A stretch of 64,000 bases of DNA, taken from contig NC_087156.1 in NCBI RefSeq assembly GCF_035594125.1, positions 21,814,497-21,878,496 on the forward strand, in the 5' to 3' direction. Positions 54,467 to 64,000 of this stretch are shown here, piece after piece. The notes under the pieces are model-generated. The model ran no database searches, was not told where the DNA came from, and saw nothing but the letters and a program-made list of their open reading frames with translations. The translations under genes and the position numbers were made by a program. The stretch comes from Scylla paramamosain (lineage: Eukaryota; Arthropoda; Malacostraca; Decapoda; Portunidae). Position 1 is the stretch's first letter. Each line of letters opens with the position of its first letter.

Positions 54467-54511
<45 letters not shown>

Positions 54512-55300
54512 ATGTGTATTGAATTGGAAAATAACATAAGTGATGTGTTTGAGTAGGGTTGTCACAAGAATGTTTGTTAACCTCTTAGTTTTTTATGGTG
54601 TAATGGAGATGAATATGAGAATGATTAGGCTTTAGTCCAGTGATTACTGATGGTAGAGAGTGGAGTCTGACACAACTGCTGTTTGCAGGTAAAACTGTAA
54701 TGGTAGCTTATTCTCACATGAGACAGCTAGCATAAGAGTTTGGAATGGTATCTTAAATATGCAAAAATGTAAAGTAAATAAGGGTAAGAGAAATGGTAAG
54801 AGGATGAGTGCAGTTTTGAATGGCAGAGGGCTTGTGGAGGTGGACTGTTTGAAGTATATATTATTGCTGTGGATGGGAGAGGTTTTGTCTGAATGAAGCA
54901 AAATGGATATGGGGAAGAATGAATTATTTAGTTAAGTCACAAGGAAAGAATCCAAAAGGGAGGCTGCGTAGGGTTGTGGTAGTACTGATTGCATTTTGTG
55001 TTGAAGCATTGAACATTGAAGTAGGAGAAAAGAGAAGATTTAATATAATTGAGTTTAGCTTTGAGGTACATGTGAGGAGTAAGTTGAGTGTATGGATGAG
55101 GCAAAAGATTAAGATGCTTGAAGGAAAATAACATTAGGATGGAGCCAAGCAAGGAATATTAATATGGGTTAGGCATGCAGACAGGGTGAATGAAAAGTGA
55201 TAGGTGAAGAAAATATTATTCACCACTTTGAGGAGATAATGAGCTGTAGTTGAGGCTGAAGCAGCATTAAACTTTAGGAATGATTAGCAGACTGCAGTTT
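54340..55300 (+). mobile_element. Decayed RTE-like retrotransposon, RT domain to C-terminal part
   Basis: In several + strand frames the order of an RTE-type pol is preserved. FINIEKAHNKWDGEEL (54370) resembles VDLEKAYDRVDREAL. LNGRGLVEVDCLKYI (54815) resembles LNGEPLEEVDCFKYLG. VEALNIEVGEKRRFNIIEF (55000) resembles the GAEAW-ERRKLNVLEM block. VRHADRVNEK (55167) resembles FGHVERMNE. Many stops and frameshifts and an internal (TG)n show it is long dead. Boundaries are approximate; no target-site duplication was identified. Confidence 0.78.
54469..54510. repeat. (TG)n microsatellite
   Basis: 42 bp, inside the RT relic. Confidence 0.97.
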
Positions 55301-56740
55301 TGCACTGTTGGCAGTGGCCACTCTGTAGTTGATGTGCACTAAATGATGCGGCCAATGTCTTATGCTACGTAACACATTCATTGGCAAAGAAGCATGAGGC
55401 CATCACAGTAGCAAGGCTTTCATCCAGTGGTTCCATTATTTTACACTTTCTTGGTGTGCTTTACCCTTGACTTATATTTATTGTATATATTATTATTGTA
55501 TGATGGTATATTCGATATAACTTGTTACTGGTGGCAATACTCAGAACTTGTATGTTGTGATGTTTGCGTCAGGTGGGGTAATGTTTTTTCCCACAACACT
55601 ACAGATTATTATTATTAAATTGTGAGCTTTAGGCAGATATAGTCATTTAAAGTCACACTCAAAAGGATCAGTAACTGCAACACATTGGAGACCCAGTGCC
55701 AAGAAAAATAAACAAAGAAATTAATTATATTTAATTTCATGAAACAGAGAATAAATCAATCTTTTTCCATTAATTCTGACCAATAGGCTCACTTGCATAA
55801 ACACACAAGCATGAATTTGGACATTTAAGCTCATCTTTATATAACAGATATTGGTAACAAAAGCCACTGAGCTACAAATAGACTTGATGCAGTTCAGAGA
55901 AGCCACTATCACCTTGGTATATTTGCCATCTGGCAACTGTCATCAAATGGCTACACTCTGCTTTTTTGCTTTGTTCACCAGCTGTTGCATAGAAATGAAT
56001 GAAGAACTGGCAAAACAGATTGGCTGTTCTGTACCAGCTTGGCAGCTGGTAGGGCAGCCTGTATTCCACACAGAAAATATCTGAAGAGGAATTAAGCATA
56101 GTTCTCTCCTACCTCTTCTTTGCGCATATTACTTAAATCAGTGTCATCTGTTTTATTTGGACTTTCTTTCCAATAGTTACACAATCTGAATTTTTGCAGA
56201 AATACTCCATGGTGTTTTTTCCACTCTTGTACAAGTATTGTCTTTAATCACTACTTTAGAGGTTTACAAAGTATCTAATGAACTTGTCAATGTTGAAAGT
56301 GACTGACACCATTAGCATGATCATGTTGTGTTCTATGTTAGCTTTTATTGGTATTGTAATTTTCACTGTGAACCAGGACATTGAGTATTTATTTTTTTGT
56401 TGAAGAATAATATGGTTTAGGTTAGATTCTTGTCCTTAGCACCATAGTTCTCTTTTACTAGATGTTATATTTGATTACAGACAAAAATCTGTGTTTCTTG
56501 ATTTGTAAGTCAAAAACTGACATTTGCTGCTTGGTAGTTTTACTTATGTAAACACTTATCCAGATATATTTTCTTGTGTATATGTTTGTATGTTTTTATT
56601 CATTTATTCATTTTTATTTTGTCATTTTCTATGTAAATGTCCATCTGTTATAGATGCCTCAAATCTTTATATGAACTTCATTTTCAGAAAACTTAATAAA
56701 GTTTGTCTGCTTGGGAGTAACTCATTTTTTGTCATTGCAG

Positions 56741-56811
56741 ACACAACCAGTAGTGGGGCCGATGCCATGTTTCCTATGATGAAGCCAGTACCTGGAGGAG
56801 GCATGCCAGGG
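56741..56811 (+). CDS. Ssdp: Ssdp exon j: PVPGG segment
   Basis: This 71-nt exon, phase 1 to 0, encodes DTTSSGADAMFPMMKPVPGG plus four residues. It aligns with human ADSTNSSDNIYTMINPVPPGG. The acceptor is ttttttgtcattgcag and the donor is gtgagt. It reads correctly whether spliced from 50382 or from 52837. Confidence 0.91.
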
Positions 56812-57478
56812 GTGAGTCTTCACATGAGGCAGTTAAAACCCACTATCGATAGATAGGTAGACATTTGCGTGCTAGTACACTGACATAATTGTTTAAGCTA
56901 ACGGTAATCTACTTTATTCTTTCATTTGTTGAGGTGTTACCATTAATTTACCCTCTTTTGCCCCCTTGGCATTAACTAGAACAAAAAAATAAGGGAAGGT
57001 GGAAGAAGCCATCAGGCCGACAATGGCAGTCCCTGCACGAAACATACCATTTCCACCTATCATCCTCATCGAGGAATTTATCTAATCTTTCAAAGCAATG
57101 TAATAGCTCAGCACTAACAACTTGATTACAGAGTCTATTGCATTCATCTATCACTCTATTTGAGAGCCATTTCTTACTTTCCTGTTTTTAAATGTGACTT
57201 AAACCCACTATTTCTAGTTCTGTCCTTATTATATACCCTATACCATTTAAATACCTCATCATATTCCCTCTTAAGCTATGCCTCTCTTAGGAAAGTAGAT
57301 TTAAAAGCTTGGCATCCTTTTGTAAGGAATATTTTTCATCCCTTGTCTCCACATTATCGCTGTGTGCCAGTTTGCACATTGTCAGCCTACTTGTTGCTGT
57401 GGTACCTAGGTAGAAAAAAAAAAGTTCTATGCTGATTACTGATTATTATTATTATAATATTTAAAAAAAAAATTTCAG
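56812..57478 (+). other. Ssdp: Ssdp intron j-k
   Basis: 667 nt, more than half occupied by an antisense LINE fragment (56972-57330). Confidence 0.88.
56972..57330 (-). mobile_element. Antisense LINE reverse-transcriptase C-terminal fragment (pseudogene)
   Basis: On the minus strand, frames read LKREYDEVFKWYRVYNKDRT, RNSGFK, then NRVIDECNRLCNQVVSA and FERLDKFLDEDDRWKWY. This is the familiar tail after the RT domain of CR1/L2/Jockey-like elements (EVFKWYKGYNK ... RVVDEWNRL ... FKKRLDKF). A stop and a frameshift separate the two parts, so it is inactive. It is inserted opposite to the host gene. Clade assignment is tentative. Confidence 0.78.
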
Positions 57479-57673
57479 GACTTCCCTCTGAGTAGTGGTC
57501 CAGATGGACCCATGGGTGGGCCAATGGGGCCAAACACCATGGGCCCTGTCATGAATGGTGATGGCCTAGATGGCATGAAGAATTCTCCTGCTAATGGTCC
57601 TGGCACGCCGCGGGACGATGGGGGTGGTATGGGGGACTACAATTTAGGAAGCTTCGGGGGCCCACCGGAGAGT
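57479..57673 (+). CDS. Ssdp: Ssdp exon k: KNSP/GTPRDDG segment
   Basis: A 195-nt exon, phase 0 to 0, of 65 residues. It runs from DFPLSSGPDGPMGGPMGP through MNGDGLDGMKNSP to GPGTPRDDGGGMGDYNLG and ends GGPPES. Human SSBP3 has NFPMGPGSDGPMGGMGG, MNGSLGSGDIDGLPKNSP and NPPGTPRDDGELGGNF in that order. The acceptor follows an A-rich run (aaaaaatttcag) and the donor is gtaagt. This is the last exon assigned by homology. Confidence 0.94.
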
Positions 57674-58315
57674 GTAAGTTGTACCTAAGGCACTATTGTG
57701 GCCGTCTTTCTGCTTGTGTGAGGTGTAGATGCTGGATGCTGCCACATGCACACTAGTATCATATCTTGCAGTTATAAAAACAGAAAAAATATATACTACC
57801 ATTTTTGGAAGTATGTTTGATTTAGGTTCATGTCTCAATATGAATACATTAAATCAAGAAACAAATGGTTTTATTTTGTTCATTTTAATCATGAAGATTT
57901 TTTACCTAAATAATTGCATACAAAATGTATTTTGATGTGCATTAAGTAGCATCTCCCCTTGTTTGTTTTAACTGAGTGAGTTACTAGTCCCTTAGAATAG
58001 TCAGGGTTGTGCAGAGGTGATTCAGTATAGAATTTTGATACTAAAATGCTGTCACTTCACTTCTTAATTGTTGCTGAGATATAACAGAGTGGCTTTGATG
58101 TGCATGTTCTTTCTTGTGTGACCTGACCTGTTCAGTTTCTTTTTTTGACAATTTTATAATCATCATACTACGTAATTAAGTGCAGCATTACCGTGAAGTT
58201 AATAATGTAAAAAAGAATATATTGGGCAGTTTGCTTATAAATAAATGTTCAAATCCAAAGGGTGGGTTTTCTGAACATCATGTTAACATTTCACATGTGC
58301 ATATAGGCAAGCGTG

Positions 58316-58317
<2 letters not shown>

Positions 58318-58409
<92 letters not shown>
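58318..58409. repeat. (AC)n microsatellite
   Basis: 92 bp. Confidence 0.98.
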
Positions 58410-58413
<4 letters not shown>

Positions 58414-60359
58414 AGTAAATTACTATTTAAGTTCTGTTTATTATAATTGTTCGACAACCAATTCAAGAATAATAATAATGGAATACACCTGCTGGCAGAT
58501 TCATCTGAGTTATGAAAGCAGCTTACATTTTTTGCTTGGTCTTGATTTCATTATTGGCTTGCCTTTAGGATATTTTCTTACTTTATAATTGTGTTATTTG
58601 TCATTGCACAAGAAATCAGAGCAAATGACATGCTGGAGTTATATTTAACATAATCAGCAATCAAGCAAAAAGTAACTTAATTGGAAAAGATTGGTCAACA
58701 CATAAGGAAAATGTTTAATTTAATGCTTTTGAGAACTGTACTTTGTTCATTAGGAAGGAGTACAAATATACATAATATCAGGATACTTGTTTGAGAGAAA
58801 AGTGATGCTGTAGGTGGTGTGCTGTTACTGAGTCACACAGCTGTATGAAAGAAGAATGATGGCATGCATATGAAGTGATATGAGTGCTATAGAAAATGAT
58901 CTTGTCCTTGTACAGGAGAATTATTTGGGTTCCATCATATTTAAAGAATAAGAAAAAAGATAGTGCTAGACTCATTACTGGGCTAGATGTAGAAATACAT
59001 TATTTTAAATGCTGGAGACATGCAGGGTATTCATTTTCTTAAAACATTTGACTGGACATCCATCCAGAGCTGCATCTTTCTGAGTTTTCTGGAGTTCATC
59101 CTTCACAATTAAGAACTGTCCTGATGTGCTAATTACTCGTTTCATTCTTAACTACAATAATCTCAGATTCCATAGCCTCTAATTAATATATACAGCAGTC
59201 CCTCAAAATCTTTCCTACATCATTCTTTTCAATCAACTTGCTATCATTTCTACTCCACACACTTTTTCATAGACATTTTCTTTCATACCCTTTCCACCTT
59301 CTTCCAAAATATTTGTATTCACCTCATTTTCTTTTATCTGCAATAACTTTTGTATCAGTTCTCTTTATCCCTTGTGTAACAAATTCCTTCCATTAATCTC
59401 ACAAACCTATTCTTCACACATCATCACAGCACTACTGAACAGCTGCCATTCCTCCTTCATGGCACCATGACCTCACTTATTACCTGCATCTCAGTCACTT
59501 TCCAACAAATCTTACACTGAAGACTGAAAAGGAAGATTCTTTTTACATTGATGTGTTCTGTTTTGTTCAGACTTTGCTGTCACTCAAGTGTTGGTAAGGA
59601 TAATGAATCATGAGGTGATGAGTAGTTTTACTCTGAAAAAAATTAGGAATTTAGTTAACAAGCAGTTGCATTTTCTGTCTCTAGATATTTTAGGATGTTT
59701 ACAAAATTTTATTCTTAATGAAATTGTAATTTAAATCAAATAATTGTGAGGAATGTCAGTGTTTCCATTCATGCAGTTAGTAATATATTTCCATCTTTGG
59801 TGAGTTAATGTGTAGTATTCTTTAGGATGCATCAGGAAAGCACAGTAAATTATCCCAAATGGAGTAAAGATAAAAATTTAGGGAATTATGAAGACTTGGT
59901 AAACATAAGTAGAATTGTATACAGTTTTATGTTGTCATTTTTATTTATACGTTATATTATTTTGTAAAGCACAAAATCATTTCAGTCATAACTCAGAGGA
60001 GTAATATTGTATGAAAATGAAATTTTACACCTCCCAAGGTGGTGTGATGCTACTACCAAAGAAAGATCTAGTAGTGAGGAATGCAGTCATAAGATAGGAT
60101 ATGGCAGAGGTGTTGAAGAAATTAGGGACAGAGTAAGGAAATTGGTAAAAAAATATTTTGTAGGCATCCAGTTACAGCAATACTACATAAAATACATCAG
60201 AACAAAATAACAGAAAATATAACAGAAAATGTACTATTCACAGAAAACATTTAAGAAAGGCACAGCCTGAAATTGTATTGGTATGTCATGGATACCTTGT
60301 CTCTTGAAATATATTTTTTAAAGAAAATTCCTGATAATGCTGCAATTTTAAAAATTCAT

Positions 60360-60483
60360 TTTTTTAATTACTTTTCCAAATTTAGCATCACTGCTATAAA
60401 AACTAAAGATAGACAGAGCACTCTTAGTGATATATATGCTCCTGCTAAGAGTAATGCAAGGAATAAACAAAGATGTTTAGATT
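60360..60483 (+). mobile_element. Possible LINE endonuclease relic
   Basis: The frame TAIKTKDRQSTLSDIYAPAK has the pattern (hydrophobic)..(I/V)YAP seen in the APE-type endonuclease of non-LTR retrotransposons (TLVNVYAP). Only this one motif is recognisable and flanking frames are broken. Confidence 0.3.
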
Positions 60484-60837
60484 AGAAAAATATTTATAGA
60501 AATGAACTGAACTAGTTTTCATGTAATTAAAAGTATTCAAAAGGAATGGCAAATCTCTCTCAAATCTACATATAATGAACACTGGAGAAATAGGTGCCAA
60601 AAAAGGGACCACATTATGCCATGGCATAGAACAGAGAGAAAAAAAAAGAAATGCCAAATAGCCAGCAATGAATGTGAAAAATCAGCAGGAAAGAGAAAAG
60701 AAATTATAGGAAAAATTTAGTTGAAAGTGCAAGGACGAACTAAAATAATATAGGTAGAAAGGGGGAGGCTTGGTGTAACAATACACCTTTTAATTTTCAG
60801 CTGGAGAGTTCAGGACCTACCACAGTAGTAGATAAAA

Positions 60838-60841
<4 letters not shown>

Positions 60842-60905
<64 letters not shown>
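60842..60905. repeat. (TG)n microsatellite
   Basis: 64 bp. Confidence 0.98.
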
Positions 60906-60906
<1 letters not shown>

Positions 60907-61314
60907 ACGTGCCCGCACTCGCTCACATGTGTGTGCATTTGTTAAAACCCTCCAGGAAGTGTGAATGATAGATGGTGTTATTGGTATAATCTTACTTTCT
61001 TCTGTCTTTCGCACAAAAATGTACATAGACATTTTCCTTACAAAATTAAACATGAACCATTATTCTGAAAATCAGCAAACAATATGCTTGGCTGGAAAAT
61101 GGAGCATGCAGCCTGTTTCTTTTTAAAACCAACAATACCATTATTAGCTTTTCTTATTCTCTTTCAAAATATTCATTGCATTGCAAATATTTGTTCTGAG
61201 TTGATACACATGCATGAAATAACGTCATCAAGCTATGAAATTTGATTAACTTCTCAAAACTAAAATAGTGTTCTTTTGAATAAAACTCAGTGACAATTTT
61301 ACACATTTTACGTA

Positions 61315-61320
<6 letters not shown>

Positions 61321-61396
<76 letters not shown>
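61321..61396. repeat. (TA)n microsatellite
   Basis: 76 bp, about 410 bp before the proposed terminal exon. Confidence 0.98.
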
Positions 61397-61399
<3 letters not shown>

Positions 61400-61808
61400 G
61401 AATTTTTAAGCCTGCAGAGTTGCAGTAATGATCAAATGTATTGAGTACAGGTCAAGTCACTTTGCCTAGGAAAGAACATGTGTTAGGATATAGTTTATTC
61501 TCTAAGGCTCTCTATCAGTCTGTTTTTATCGCAATAAATAATTCATCTTTTATTTTTGTGCACTTTCTTAGCATGAGGGTTAGTGGCTTTAGTAGCCCAG
61601 CTCTCATCACTTCCATCACAACCTCCCTCTGCACTTCTCCTTGTTAGAAGCTGTGTATATGTTTCTTGTTGCAAAGTTTTACATTTGATTGCCCTTGTTT
61701 ATTTACAAGTAGCTTCATGATTCTTTTTGTTAAGTTCTGCCCTTAATTTTTTTTATTCATTTGATTGGCAGAAACTCTTTTTCTTCACTACTCTCAGATT
61801 TGATGCAG

Positions 61809-61868
61809 GTTTCAGGCTACTCTGATGATGTAATTAACCCTAGCGATGAGAACACAGCCCCGTGTTGA
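61809..61868 (+). CDS. Ssdp: Ssdp probable terminal exon, coding part
   Basis: After acceptor atttgatgcag the phase-0 frame reads VSGYSDDVINPSDENTAPC and then a TGA stop at 61866-61868. The short, acidic, Ser/Asn-bearing tail has the right length for an SSBP C-terminus but does not match the vertebrate NDNYSPSMTMSV ending beyond a shared Tyr-Ser. A pyrimidine tract just upstream ends in another acceptor (ctactctcag, AG at 61796-61797), which would give only Ile then stop. A third AG lies at 61814-61815. The choice among the three, and even the exon itself, is inferred from frame and from the GC rise that starts here. Confidence 0.55.
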   Translation, partial: VSGYSDDVINPSDENTAPC

Positions 61869-62260
61869 TGTTCTCACCGCTTCATCGCGGCCCCATCTTG
61901 ACTCTCTTCAATTTTATTAGGACTTAAACAGCCGTGAAAGCACCTTAGGCATCATTTGAAAGCAGGCGTGACAATGGTTGCGTGAGGACCAAGTTTAGAG
62001 TGCGACTTGTGAGTATCGTGAGTGAGTCCGGCCGCCGCTACCTGGCTGCTGATCGCTGTCCTACCTGTGTCCGGTGTGGGCCCTGTCCTGTCCCGACACT
62101 ATTCTAACACTCTCCTGCACTATACAACACTTTTGTACTATACAACACTATTGCACTATATACAACAATTTGCCATTACACAGCAGTTGTGTATTTTGAA
62201 CTACCACTTAGCACTCCCAGAACTTGAACATGCCACAACAACATTCTAGTAGATACCACA
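61869..62260 (+). other. Ssdp: Putative Ssdp 3' UTR, start
   Basis: Sequence after the proposed stop is richer in GC than the introns up to about 62100, consistent with transcribed untranslated sequence. It contains three 18-bp near-identical repeats at 62117-62170. I see no canonical AATAAA between the stop and the window end, so the polyadenylation site may use a variant signal or lie further downstream. Confidence 0.4.
62117..62170 (+). repeat. 18-bp tandem repeat, three copies
   Basis: Units at 62117, 62135 and 62153 share g(c/t)actatacaacact with small changes. Confidence 0.9.
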
Positions 62261-64000
62261 GTATCTGAAAGAGAACACATCACACATTAGTTACCCTAGC
62301 TGTAATTCATTATGGGTGTCACCATTCATTATGAAGTTTTGAGATTCAACTATATTTTTCTTAGGTTATTTCATCATTATTAATAGCAGATGCCAACCAT
62401 ATCACAAGACTTGGTACATTTTGAGATCTTTGATGATAGGAAACTTTTCTACATGATTGCAACATTAGTCTAAAAATATGTTGAAACCAGAATTTTCTTA
62501 AGTGATTAATTGAATGTTGTACACTTAATTGTTATAATAGAATGAAAAATTGCTTTGCAATATAAAACTTAAATGAATCAAACTGAATTAGGTAGAAATG
62601 AGCAAGAAATATATATCCACAAGATTTTACTAATCCAAATATTACAGTAAATTATTGTATTGCATTTGTGTTAAAAGGACATTATATTGAAATGTCATTT
62701 AAGTGATTGCCATAATTTTCAAAATGTTAGGAAATTCAGCAAATGTCACTCACTACAATGATTTTTTTTTTTTACCAAGGTGACCTCTGTTTTGCTTCAT
62801 ATCACACAAATTAATTTGCTTAATGACTTCTAATGCTGTAAATTAGGTATTCCTGTTTGTTTGTTATATTTTCATTTCTCATTACCAGAGTTTGAATTGC
62901 TTTGCTGCAGGCACCCTGGCCCAGTTTCTTTGGTTAAGTAGGAAATTTCTAAGTAAAAACTAACAATTTAAAGATTTTTCATGTGATGGATTGTATTAAC
63001 TTTAATATATCAAGATCTAATGTCATGGATTTGGTGGTTAATCATGAGTCTAAATTTGGCACTTTTTTTTTTTAAGCTGTTGATTATCCTTGTGGCAGAA
63101 TAGTGGGAGCTTACATTGCTGTCCACTGAAATTTTTCCTCTGCAAGCCAAATATTTTTAAATTATTCAGGATTTACTGAGACAAAATCTCAAGAACAGGA
63201 AGATGTGTTCTTAAAAAACTCCCTGTTATCTGCTAGTAGGGATTATCACTTGGTAGACTGGTGAGAGTTCCAGTTTTACAACCTTGGAGCTGTTTTGAAT
63301 GGCATGTGCTGGTGCTTCCTTTACATCATCTCAGTAGCAACCATCCATGACTTTATCTGGGCTCATTCATGAGCTTTTTGTAACTGTCCAAAACACTCAA
63401 TACTACTTACGAAAAACCTGTGCTGTGCTGGTTTAGGACACCTGATCACACATGTCATGTAAATCTTCATTGTGCAGCTCTAAATCATTGTAAGCAGTGT
63501 TGTGCCAGCACAGAATCAGCACACTTGTGGTGAATTGGAAATTAATAATTTGAGATCTTAACGCTTCTCCCACTTACCAACTGCAGTTATAAACAGGAAT
63601 CTATAGTGCTTGTTCTGTTGGTCTCGCTTGTTTTTCCCATGTTCTGGTGATAAAGGAGATGACATCTGCGTGTTGTTCATCCTAATATTTCTGAGGGGTA
63701 AAGATTTCTTGTGAAGCCACATGTTCAGCTACTTTGTGGATTTCTTTCCTTTACTCCTAACATTTTTTTTATAGATAGGAGTAGTCAGTGGAGGGTTGAG
63801 AAACTTGTACATGAGGGTGATTATTATATTGTAAACACAAGCCAGGGAAAGGGGGGTGTGTAAGGAGTGCAGATTGGCAAAGGTTTATATTGTGCTGTTT
63901 GTGTAGGTGTTTCAGAAACTTTGGTTTCTTGTGTTATGGGTACTTTTTTAAAATGAAAACATGGTGTTTGGGTCAATCTTAACACTATTTAACTTACGGA
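62261..64000. other. AT-rich sequence to window end
   Basis: Either continuing 3' UTR of Ssdp or intergenic DNA. T-runs at about 62761 and 63063. No coding frame, exon or canonical AATAAA recognised. Confidence 0.5.

Larger units (their letters stand above)
52838..56740 (+). other. Ssdp: Ssdp intron i-j
   Basis: 3903 nt containing (TATT)n at 53573, T/A-rich (ATTT) stretches near 54000 and 54240, an unclassified block at 54045-54235, (TG)n at 54469 and an RT relic at 54340-55300; unique DNA after that. Confidence 0.85.
57674..61808 (+). other. Ssdp: Ssdp intron k-terminal
   Basis: 4135 nt with (AC)n at 58318, a pyrimidine-rich unclassified block at 59050-59510, a possible endonuclease relic near 60360-60483, (TG)n at 60842 and (TA)n at 61321. 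Its end depends on the terminal-exon call. Confidence 0.6.

Overview
The window looks like a eukaryotic, most probably decapod crustacean, genome (shrimp or crab type; an inference). It has very long, almost pure dinucleotide and trinucleotide microsatellites, multi-kilobase introns with consensus GT-AG sites, relics of non-LTR retrotransposons, and no bacterial-type gene packing. The one real gene I recognise is on the + strand: Ssdp (vertebrate SSBP2/3/4), the proline/glycine-rich partner of LDB/Chip that works with LIM-homeodomain and Wnt-enhanceosome transcription complexes. Twelve exons between 34213 and 61868 join with matching phases into 1095 nt (364 residues plus stop). They cover the proline-rich SSDP region and a probable C-terminus. 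The N-terminal LisH exons are not found and probably lie upstream of base 1.

Region 1-34212 has no recognisable coding exon. It is crowded with simple repeats, roughly seventy long tracts of (TC)n/(GA)n, (AC)n/(TG)n, (CCT)n, (ATT)n and (AT)n. It also holds older degenerate tandem repeats (9.1 kb, 12.6 kb, 16.7 kb), a perfect 51-bp inverted repeat at 24.3/24.7 kb and purine-rich tracts. I read it as the 3' part of a very large Ssdp intron. Its most notable element is at 16.3 kb: a branch-point-like sequence, a polypyrimidine tract and a CAG|GTAAGT junction, with a second donor 30 nt further on. This is the layout of a recursive-splicing site with an RS-exon.

Region 34213-61868 carries the Ssdp exons in AT-rich introns. 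Long microsatellites fall to about ten after 37 kb. Two exons (27 nt at 44837 and 51 nt at 52787) start and end in phase 1, so each could be skipped without shifting the frame. The introns hold decayed reverse-transcriptase fragments on the + strand at 43.3 kb and 54.3-55.3 kb, a LINE C-terminal fragment on the - strand at 57.0-57.3 kb and a weaker endonuclease-like relic at 60.4 kb. From 61869 to the window end I infer 3' UTR followed by flanking DNA. No second gene, tRNA, rRNA or CRISPR array was found.
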